Shown one piece after another: positions 32,924-40,656 of a DNA stretch of 43,768 nt. The stretch's first letter is position 1; each line of letters opens with the position of its first letter. The stretch is from an uncultured Flammeovirgaceae bacterium (GTDB lineage Bacteria; Bacteroidota; Bacteroidia; Cytophagales; Cyclobacteriaceae). Both the position numbers and the translations under genes were made by a program. The DNA is taken from the NCBI GenBank assembly GCA_937884755.1, contig CAKZYJ010000175.1, positions 1-43,768 of the forward strand. The letters run 5' to 3'. The notes under the pieces were generated by a model. That model did not search any database. It had not been told where the DNA came from and saw nothing but the letters and a program-made list of their open reading frames with translations.

Positions 32924-35224
32924 TCACTTCTCAGGGCATCTACTGGGTTTCTTACTGCCGCTTTTACCGATTGAATACTCACAGTAAGCATAGCGATGCC
33001 ACTGTTGCATAATATAGTATGCAATGGGCGATGCAATAACTAGCGCAATGACCACAAGTGTAGCAAAATCGTTGGTAAGCAAGTGGACTAACTGTAGTAC
33101 TGAAGCCCCTAACACCTTACGTACTCCAATTTCCTTAATCCGCTGTTCGGCTACGAAGGTAACTAGCCCGAATAGTCCCAGGCAAGCAACAAATATCGCA
33201 ATACCAGCAAATAACGTGAATATTTGCCCTTGCTTCTGTTCAGCCCGATATAGTTGATCATAGCTTTCATCCAGGAAAGTAAAGGAGAAAGGGTGTTGGC
33301 TGACGATAGAGGACCAAGTATCCGATACTAAATCAATGACGGGAGCCATATTGCCCGCCGTGGTTTTAATAGCAATCATTCGGGAGTCATCGCCCATCAT
33401 AATGGCTAGGGGGTCTATCTCGTGATGCAAGGAGGCAAAGTGGTAATCTTTTACTACCCCAACTACCCGGCGAGGAATAGAATCCGAGAAAGGATTCACA
33501 ATTTCTTTGCCCAACGCTCCTTCGGGCGACCATTCCAGTTCGCGGACGGCAGTTTCATTAAGGATGATGGTCTCTAAAGTATCGGTACTGAATTGCGGAG
33601 AGAAATTGCGTCCAGCTATCATCGTTAGCCCAAGCGTAGCTACATAATCAGCATCGGTAAATACTGTGCTCATCACTACTTCTTCTTCCTTGCTTTCAAC
33701 ATTGAAGGCGTACATATCGTGAAACCCACCCGGCTCACCCGACATTACCGAAACGTTGGTAATACGCGTGTTTTGCCGGAGTTGGTCTTTAAAGCTTTGC
33801 TGTTGGTTGTATATTTCGTCATTATCCACCTCTAACAAAATAACCTGCTCTTTATCAAACCCTAGGCGTTGATCTTGCACATAACGCATTTGCTGATTAA
33901 CTACCATAACCGCAATAATGAGTACGATAGAGATTACAAACTGAAAGATGACTAAGCCTTTACGCATAGATTCACCCTTTCTGCCAACCTTCAATCCACC
34001 CTTTAGGGCTTTCACTGGCACAAACGCCGATAAAAACAGAGCAGGATAACTACCAGCCAGCAACCCTACACCAACAACTACCCCCAGCAACAATAGAGGG
34101 AAACCGACATTGGTAGGAAGCGTAAGATTGACCTCAGCAAATTGATTAAACGCTGGGAGCAAGACCGATATAAGCACAATGGTAAGCAACACTGCTACGA
34201 AAGTGGTGAGAAAAGATTCGCCAAAAAACTGATAGATTAAATCGCTTCGGCTGGCACCCAGTGTCTTTCGTACCCCTACTTCGGCAGACCGGCGTGCGGC
34301 CCGGGCCGTAGCCAGATTCATAAAATTGATGCAGGCAATAAGCAGGATAAACAGGGCAATAGCCAGGAAGATGTAGATCATAGACTGATTACCATGCTCG
34401 ACCCAAACATCAAATTCGGTATCATTGGCAAAATAGACATCGGTCATAGGCTTTAAGGTGAGCCCTAATCGGAGGCCTAGTCGCTCGAAGTCATCTCCCA
34501 TATACTTTTCCATAAATGCTGGGAACTGCGCTTCTACCGCTTTTTCTTCAGCTCCCTCTGCGAGTAGCACGTAGGTCATCATGTTGTTATTCCACCAGCC
34601 TGAGAACCACTCTTCTTGCTCAAACCTATGTACCGAAGTTAGGAAGTCAAATTTAATATGCGAGGTTTCTGGTATGGGAGCTAATACTCCGGTTACTACT
34701 AGAGGATACTCATTTTCGTATTCTAAAGTCTGTCCGATAGGATCTTGGTCACCAAAGTACTTTTTAGCCATTTCTTCGGTAAGCACTACGCTACTCGGCT
34801 CATTGAGTGCAGTAGCCGGATCACCCTGAACTAGCGGAAAGGTAAATACTTTTAAGAAGTCGCGACCGACGAAGCTGATATTATCACCGGTGAAGGCTTT
34901 CTCACCATAAGTGATTAACCCCTGGCGAGGCATCACACGCACAGCAGCTTCCACCTCTTCGGGAAAATCATTCGCCAGTGCTTCAGCGTAGGGAGCCGAA
35001 ACAGGACCTATCTCACCAATACCATCACGATCAGATGTACGGTATACTTTGAAGATACGATCTTTCTTTTGGTGGAATTGATCGTAGCTCCGCTCATGCT
35101 GCACATATAGCACAATAAACAAACAACAGATGATACCGATGGCTAAACCCAGTATATTGATTCCGGCGTATAGCTTGTTCTTTAGCGAGTTTCGGTAAGC
35201 AGTAAGGATGTAGTTTTTGAACAT
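32924..35224 (-). CDS. FtsX/MacB-like ABC permease, 3' end damaged by a deletion
   Basis: The 766-residue inner-membrane protein starts directly with the first helix (MFKNYILTAYRNSLKNKLYA) and lacks the prefix domain of its neighbours. It has two MacB-type periplasmic domains and two FtsX permease units (about 285-400 and 665-745, EQRIKEIGVRKVLGASVLQL). After IMQQW the frame switches to unrelated residues (HRYAYCEY and on). In another frame the expected C-terminus IAMLTVSIQSVKAAVRNPVD follows to 32920. Aligned with the gene at 37964-40576, 71 bp are missing at about 32998, removing most of the last membrane helix. It may be non-functional. Confidence 0.85.
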   Translation of the reverse strand: MFKNYILTAYRNSLKNKLYAGINILGLAIGIICCLFIVLYVQHERSYDQFHQKKDRIFKVYRTSDRDGIGEIGPVSAPYAEALANDFPEEVEAAVRVMPRQGLITYGEKAFTGDNISFVGRDFLKVFTFPLVQGDPATALNEPSSVVLTEEMAKKYFGDQDPIGQTLEYENEYPLVVTGVLAPIPETSHIKFDFLTSVHRFEQEEWFSGWWNNNMMTYVLLAEGAEEKAVEAQFPAFMEKYMGDDFERLGLRLGLTLKPMTDVYFANDTEFDVWVEHGNQSMIYIFLAIALFILLIACINFMNLATARAARRSAEVGVRKTLGASRSDLIYQFFGESFLTTFVAVLLTIVLISVLLPAFNQFAEVNLTLPTNVGFPLLLLGVVVGVGLLAGSYPALFLSAFVPVKALKGGLKVGRKGESMRKGLVIFQFVISIVLIIAVMVVNQQMRYVQDQRLGFDKEQVILLEVDNDEIYNQQQSFKDQLRQNTRITNVSVMSGEPGGFHDMYAFNVESKEEEVVMSTVFTDADYVATLGLTMIAGRNFSPQFSTDTLETIILNETAVRELEWSPEGALGKEIVNPFSDSIPRRVVGVVKDYHFASLHHEIDPLAIMMGDDSRMIAIKTTAGNMAPVIDLVSDTWSSIVSQHPFSFTFLDESYDQLYRAEQKQGQIFTLFAGIAIFVACLGLFGLVTFVAEQRIKEIGVRKVLGASVLQLVHLLTNDFATLVVIALVIASPIAYYIMQQWHRYAYCEYSIGKSGSKKPSRCPEK

Positions 35225-35297
35225 AGTGGCTAGTTTGCTACAGTCTTAGGTAAAAGAAGTACCAATGGCTCTACACCATTGAAAAGCCTATTTACTC

Positions 35298-35320
35298 AAA
35301 AAAAATGCTCGGAACCGAGC
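35298..35320 (-). terminator. terminator after the permease operon
   Basis: On the minus strand GCTCG-GTTC-CGAGC is followed by A and eight T residues. It lies 24 bp downstream of the permease gene ending at 35344 and separates it from the damaged permease gene. Confidence 0.7.
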
Positions 35321-35343
35321 GATGGGTGCCCGAAAACGAACAG

Positions 35344-37971
35344 TTACTCACTCCGTAGTGCTTCCACTGGATTACTAATGGCAGCTTTTACAGATTGAAA
35401 ACTGACTGTAAGCATGGCAATGAACGTAGCTACTGATCCCGCTAGAATAAATACCCACCAAGGCATCGGGGAGCGATAGGCAAAATCGGCTAGCCATTGT
35501 TGCAGGGTGTACCAGGCTATGGGTGTAGCAATGACGAATGAGATAAGCACTAACACTAAAAAGTCTTTAGACAGTAACCGAACAATACTACTTTCGGTAG
35601 CCCCCAACACTTTGCGGATACCGATTTCTTTGGTACGCTGCACGATAGTGTAAGAAATCAATCCAAGCAAGCCTAGGCAGGCAATGAAGATAGCCAAGCC
35701 CGCGAAGTAGATAAAAAGCTGCCCAAAGCGAGCTTCTGCTCGGTACTGTCGATCAAAAGCTTCATCGAGGAAGAAATAATTGAACGGACGCTGAGGAGCT
35801 AGTGTTTTCCACTCTTCTTCTAATGAAGCTAATGTACTAGAGAGGTCGTCGGTCGCTACGTTGATAGAAAAGTAGCGGGCAAAGGTAGATTCCATGCGGA
35901 TAGTCATGGGGGCAATTTCTTGTTGTAATGAGCGAAAGTGATAGTCCTTCACTACCCCAATAATTTCGCCTTCTACACCCCACTGCGAAAAACGTTTTCC
36001 GATAATGGCTTCGGCGGATGAATAACCGTAGCTTTTTATCAGGGCTTCGTTAACAACCATCGCTGAAGAATCGGTAGAAAAATCTTCTGAAAAGAATCTA
36101 CCAGCGACTACTTCCATCTGGTACTGCGGAAGGAAATTATGATCAACATAAAAAAGATTTACATTACTGGCCTGCATATCTCCGGCGGGATTTTCTATTT
36201 CGGAGTACGCATGGCTGTTGGCATAGCCCGGCACGCTAGACGAGACCGTGACGGATTCTACTCCCGGATGATTAGCTAATTGTTGTTTGAAGGTCTCTAT
36301 CTTTTCTTGAATGGTATCATCGCCTTGGAAATCAATTACCAGCATCTGGTCTTTTTTAAAACCTAAAGTTTGGTTCTGCATATAATCCAGTTGGACGTAA
36401 ACCACCAGCGTACCTACAATTAAGACAATAGAAATGGAAAACTGAGCGACAACTAGTGCTTTGCGTAATACTACTCCGCGCTGACTGCTACTGAAGCGAC
36501 CTTTCAGAATGGCTACCGATTTAAAACGGGAAAGTACCAGAGCCGGATAAATACCAGCTAGCAGACCTATCGTGAGAGCAGTTACGAAAAAGATAGACAG
36601 ATAATAAAAATCATTGAATACGCTGGTAGCCACTACCTTTCCGGCAAGTTGATTAAAGGTAGGTAGTAGCAGTTCACTTAATAGTACGGCTAGGAGGCTT
36701 GCTATCAGGCTGAGCGACACTGACTCAAACAGAAATTGAGTCGTAAGTTGACGACGAATCGCCCCTACCACCTTTCTAACTCCAACTTCTTTAGCTCGCT
36801 CAGTAGCTCGCGCCGTAGCCAGATTCATAAAGTTAATACAGGCAATTAGAAGAATAAAGACGGCAATGACTGAGAAGATTTTAACGTTGGTCAGACTGCC
36901 TACTTTGAACCCGCCCCGCTCCGAATAATATACTTCGGATAAAGGCTCTAAAAACAACGTATAATTCATCCCTTCGTCGCGATCAGTGTCGCTAATGTAC
37001 TTCGATAGAAAATCAGGCAGTTTACTTTCTAATGATTTCGGATCGGCTTGCTCGGTTAGTAGCACATAAGCCACATTTGTAAAATTACCCCAATGCTCAT
37101 TCAAGCCAGGAGCGACTTCCTCCAGACGACTAGACATAGAAACAAGCATTTCAAAATCGAAGCTAGAGTTTTCGGGTACGTTTTCCATCACTCCGGTCAC
37201 CGTACAGTCATATTCATTTTCCATCCGAAGCCGTTGCCCTATTGGGTCTTCGTTGCCAAAATACTTTTTAGCGGCATCTTCCGTTAGCACCAGACTGAAG
37301 GGAGCTTTCAGAGCTGTTTTAGGATTCCCTTCGAGTAAACTAAAATTGAAGACGTTGAAAAAAGTAGAATCAGCCATCATCGCATTATCTTCCTCAAAAA
37401 CCTCTTCACCCCGTTGCAGTAAAAATTGAGCCTCATCAATCCGCACCATGTCCTCTACTTCAGGGAAGTCAGATTTCATATAGGCTGCCATCGGAGTGGA
37501 TGTTTCCCCAATATTCAGAGTCTCTGTTGGAGTTTTAATATCGGTCACTAGTCGATAAATATAGTCGCTTTTAGTATGGAAGGAATCGTAACTTAACTCG
37601 AGGCTGACATACAAAAAGATCAGCAAACAGCAAGTCATTCCGATGGCTAAACCTAGCACATTAATGGTTGCATAAAACTTATGCTTCACCGCATTGCGAG
37701 CGGCAACTTTCAAATAGTTTCTAAACATAGCAGTGTGATTAATTGAGTGATGTTGTCTTCGTTTTCTGATATAATCAGGATGGAGAAACATAAGGACGTT
37801 GAACCAGTACAGTAACTGCGTTCTTCTTAACCCTTTTGCCTCTACTCGTCGTTGGAATAATTCATACAAGTCACCCTCTACTTCATCCAGCAGTTCCGGA
37901 CGACAGTACCAGCGGAGGAAACGAGTAGCTAGGTGTGGTGGTGGTTGAGTATTTTTATGATTCTTACTCAT
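35344..37971 (-). CDS. ABC transporter permease with N-terminal prefix domain (MacB/FtsX type)
   Basis: The 875-residue protein starts with a soluble prefix domain (about residues 8-80: PPHLATRFLRWYCRPELLDE, then VEGDLYELFQRR). A first helix (about 100-120), a MacB-like periplasmic domain, an FtsX permease unit (about 370-480), a second periplasmic domain and a final FtsX unit (about 755-870, QRTKEIGIRKVLGATESSI) follow. Such permeases normally pair with an ATPase to move or extract substrates at the inner membrane; none is encoded nearby. It is very similar to the next gene upstream. The ATG at 37971 overlaps that gene's stop by 8 bp; another ATG four codons earlier is possible. Confidence 0.9.
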   Translation of the reverse strand: MSKNHKNTQPPPHLATRFLRWYCRPELLDEVEGDLYELFQRRVEAKGLRRTQLLYWFNVLMFLHPDYIRKRRQHHSINHTAMFRNYLKVAARNAVKHKFYATINVLGLAIGMTCCLLIFLYVSLELSYDSFHTKSDYIYRLVTDIKTPTETLNIGETSTPMAAYMKSDFPEVEDMVRIDEAQFLLQRGEEVFEEDNAMMADSTFFNVFNFSLLEGNPKTALKAPFSLVLTEDAAKKYFGNEDPIGQRLRMENEYDCTVTGVMENVPENSSFDFEMLVSMSSRLEEVAPGLNEHWGNFTNVAYVLLTEQADPKSLESKLPDFLSKYISDTDRDEGMNYTLFLEPLSEVYYSERGGFKVGSLTNVKIFSVIAVFILLIACINFMNLATARATERAKEVGVRKVVGAIRRQLTTQFLFESVSLSLIASLLAVLLSELLLPTFNQLAGKVVATSVFNDFYYLSIFFVTALTIGLLAGIYPALVLSRFKSVAILKGRFSSSQRGVVLRKALVVAQFSISIVLIVGTLVVYVQLDYMQNQTLGFKKDQMLVIDFQGDDTIQEKIETFKQQLANHPGVESVTVSSSVPGYANSHAYSEIENPAGDMQASNVNLFYVDHNFLPQYQMEVVAGRFFSEDFSTDSSAMVVNEALIKSYGYSSAEAIIGKRFSQWGVEGEIIGVVKDYHFRSLQQEIAPMTIRMESTFARYFSINVATDDLSSTLASLEEEWKTLAPQRPFNYFFLDEAFDRQYRAEARFGQLFIYFAGLAIFIACLGLLGLISYTIVQRTKEIGIRKVLGATESSIVRLLSKDFLVLVLISFVIATPIAWYTLQQWLADFAYRSPMPWWVFILAGSVATFIAMLTVSFQSVKAAISNPVEALRSE

Positions 37972-40576
37972 TCCTAAGGGCATCTACCGGGTTGCTTACT
38001 GCCGCTTTTACCGATTGAATACTCACAGTAAGCATAGCAATGAAAGTAGCAACCACCCCAGCCAGAGCAAATACCCACCAGTGCATCGGGGTTCGGTAAG
38101 CAAAGTCAGCCAGCCACTGTTGCAGCACATACCAAGCTATTGGTGTGGCAATGACAAAGGCAATGAGAACAAGTACCAAAAAGTCTTTAGATAATAGCCG
38201 AACGATACTGCTTTCGGTGGCTCCCAGCACTTTGCGGATACCAATTTCTTTAGTACGCTGAACAATAGTGTAAGAGATCAATCCTAGCAGACCCAGACAG
38301 GCGATGAAAATAGCCAGCCCGGCAAAATAGAGGAAAAGTCGTCCAAATCGCTCTTCAGCTCGGTATTTTTGATCAAAAGCTTCATCCAGAAAAAAGTAGT
38401 TGAATGGTCGCTGCGGAGCTAATTCTTGCCATTGATCTCGCAGAGTAGCAATCGTAGCGGGCATATCATCTGCGCTAATGTTTAATGAAAAGAAACGAGC
38501 AACTACTGGTTCTAGCCGAATGGTTAGTGGCTCAATTTCTTGCTTTAACGACTTGAAGTGATAATCTTTCACCACACCGATAATCTCACCTTCTACCTCC
38601 CACTGCGAGAAGCTTTTGCCAATAATGTCTTCCGGCGAAGCGTAACCATAGCTTTTTGCTAAAGCCTCATTCACAATAAGAGCGGAAGTATCAGTAGAAA
38701 AATCTTCAGAAAAACGACGTCCGGCCACAACTTCCATCTCATACTGCTCCAGAAAATTATGATCAACGTAAAACAGATTCAGGTTGCTGGCTTGCATATC
38801 GCCCGCCGGATTTTCTATTTTGGTGAAAGCACCATTGTTACTTTGTCCAGGAACACTAGAGGAAGCTGATATCGATTGAACTGAAGATGCAGTTCCTAAC
38901 TGCTGCTTGAAGGCGTCTATCTTTTCCTGAATAGCGTCATCTCCCCGAAAGTCAATCACCAGCATTTGATCTTTTTTAAAGCCTAACGCTTGATCGCGCA
39001 TGTAATCCAGTTGAGCATACACCACCATAGTGCCCGCAATGAGCATAATAGAAATAACAAATTGCGTAGCCACCAACGCTTTCCGTAGTAATACTCCCCG
39101 CTGACTACTACTAAACCGTCCTCTTAGGATAGCTACCGATCTAAACCGAGAAATTATCAGGGCTGGATAAAATCCCGCCAATACCCCTACTCCTAATGCA
39201 ATGGCCAGGAAAAGAGGTAGGTAGTACATTTCCTGAAAAACACTGGTAATCACTACTTTCCCGGCTAGTTGATTAAAGGCCGGAACTAGCAATTCGCTTA
39301 CTAGCAGTGCTATTGTAAAAGCCAACAAACTAAGCAGCAGCGACTCGCACAAGAATTGCAGTGTCAATTGTCGTCGAATGGCTCCTACTGCTTTACGAAC
39401 TCCCACTTCTTTCGCTCGTTCGGTAGCGCGGGCAGTGGCTAGATTCATAAAGTTAATGCCAGCAATGAGCAGAATAAAGACGGCAATGACTGAAAAGATT
39501 TTAACGTTGGTCAGACTACCTGTTTTAGGTCCTCCCCGCTCTGAAAAATAGACATCCGCTAGAGGTTCTAAAAACAGGAAATACTTCATACTTACTCCTT
39601 CCACTTCGTTATCTGTGTATTTAGCCAGTAAGTTAGGTAGCTTACTTTCTAACTCCGACGGATTAGCCTGTTCAGATAGTAAGACGTAGGACTCGTAACC
39701 GAAACCGCCCCACCGCTCAGCCCTTCCAGGGTATAGTTTCTCCAGACGAGTTGAAAGTGAAAGAAGAATATCAAAAGTAAAGTTAGAATTCTCCGGCACA
39801 TTTTGCATCACCCCCGTAACGGTAAGATCATATTCTCCTTCCATCCGTAAGCGCTGCCCTAGAGGATCTTCGTCACCGAAGTACCGTTTGGCGGCATCCT
39901 CGGTAAGTACCACGCTAAAAGGGGCCACCAGTGCCATATTAGCATTGCCCCGCAACAAAGAAAAGTCAAACACCTGAAAAAAGGTAGAATCGGCAAACAT
40001 ACTTTCATCCTCTTGAAACGTCTGTTCGCCCCGTTGAATGAGCAATCTAGCGTCATCTAGGCGCACCATATTCTCTACTTCGGGAAAATCCGTTTTCATG
40101 TAAGAGGCCATTGGTGCTGAGGTGGCTCCAATATTTAAGGTCTCCGTGGGGGTTTTTATATCCGTTACCACCCGATAAATGCGGTCGGCTTTACTATGGA
40201 AGCTGTCGTAGCTTAGCTCATGGTTAATGTAAAGAAAGATAAGCAGACAGCAAGTCATGCCAATGGCTAAGCCTAGTACATTAATGAGAGTGTAAAACTT
40301 ATGCTTTACTAAGTTTCGGGTAGCTACTTTAAAGTAATTTCTAAACATAGCAGTATGATTAATCGGGTAATAATTTCGTTTTCGGATATAATCAGGATGG
40401 AAAAACATCAGCACATTCAGGTAATAGAGAAGCCGAGCTTTCCAAAGACCATCCTCATCCACTCGTCGCTGAAAAAGTTCGTATAAATCACCTTCCACCT
40501 CGTCGAGCAGTTCGGTTCGGCAGTACCAGCGCAAAAAGCGGGTGGCGAGGTGAGGGGGTGTATTATTTTTTGCCAT
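37964..40576 (-). CDS. ABC transporter permease with N-terminal prefix domain (MacB/FtsX type), close paralogue
   Basis: The 870-residue protein has the same layout as the 35344-37971 product: prefix domain (TRFLRWYCRTELLDEVEGDL), two periplasmic MacB-like domains and two FtsX units ending VKAAVSNPVDALRNE. Long stretches are identical between the two, so they arose by tandem duplication. The start is the ATG at 40576 (MAKNNTPPH). The frame stays open upstream to 40627, but those residues come from the heptad repeat at 40591-40653. In the core helix GINFMNLATARAT, Gly replaces the usual Cys. Confidence 0.9.
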   Translation of the reverse strand: MAKNNTPPHLATRFLRWYCRTELLDEVEGDLYELFQRRVDEDGLWKARLLYYLNVLMFFHPDYIRKRNYYPINHTAMFRNYFKVATRNLVKHKFYTLINVLGLAIGMTCCLLIFLYINHELSYDSFHSKADRIYRVVTDIKTPTETLNIGATSAPMASYMKTDFPEVENMVRLDDARLLIQRGEQTFQEDESMFADSTFFQVFDFSLLRGNANMALVAPFSVVLTEDAAKRYFGDEDPLGQRLRMEGEYDLTVTGVMQNVPENSNFTFDILLSLSTRLEKLYPGRAERWGGFGYESYVLLSEQANPSELESKLPNLLAKYTDNEVEGVSMKYFLFLEPLADVYFSERGGPKTGSLTNVKIFSVIAVFILLIAGINFMNLATARATERAKEVGVRKAVGAIRRQLTLQFLCESLLLSLLAFTIALLVSELLVPAFNQLAGKVVITSVFQEMYYLPLFLAIALGVGVLAGFYPALIISRFRSVAILRGRFSSSQRGVLLRKALVATQFVISIMLIAGTMVVYAQLDYMRDQALGFKKDQMLVIDFRGDDAIQEKIDAFKQQLGTASSVQSISASSSVPGQSNNGAFTKIENPAGDMQASNLNLFYVDHNFLEQYEMEVVAGRRFSEDFSTDTSALIVNEALAKSYGYASPEDIIGKSFSQWEVEGEIIGVVKDYHFKSLKQEIEPLTIRLEPVVARFFSLNISADDMPATIATLRDQWQELAPQRPFNYFFLDEAFDQKYRAEERFGRLFLYFAGLAIFIACLGLLGLISYTIVQRTKEIGIRKVLGATESSIVRLLSKDFLVLVLIAFVIATPIAWYVLQQWLADFAYRTPMHWWVFALAGVVATFIAMLTVSIQSVKAAVSNPVDALRNE

Positions 40577-40590
40577 AGCTGGCTCAATTA

Positions 40591-40653
40591 GCAATGTGCA
40601 ATGAACAGTGTACAAATAACTGCACATTGCTCACTGCTAACTGTTCATTGTTT
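40591..40653. repeat. heptad repeat (GCAATGT units) with facing arms
   Basis: GCAATGT, GCAATGA, ACAGTGT and ACAAATA follow in 7-base phase, then the complements ACTGCAC, ATTGCTC, ACTGCTA and ACTGTTC. GCAATGTGCA (40591-40600) and TGCACATTGC (40621-40630) are exact complements. It fills the gap between two permease genes. Confidence 0.7.
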
Positions 40654-40656
40654 GAA

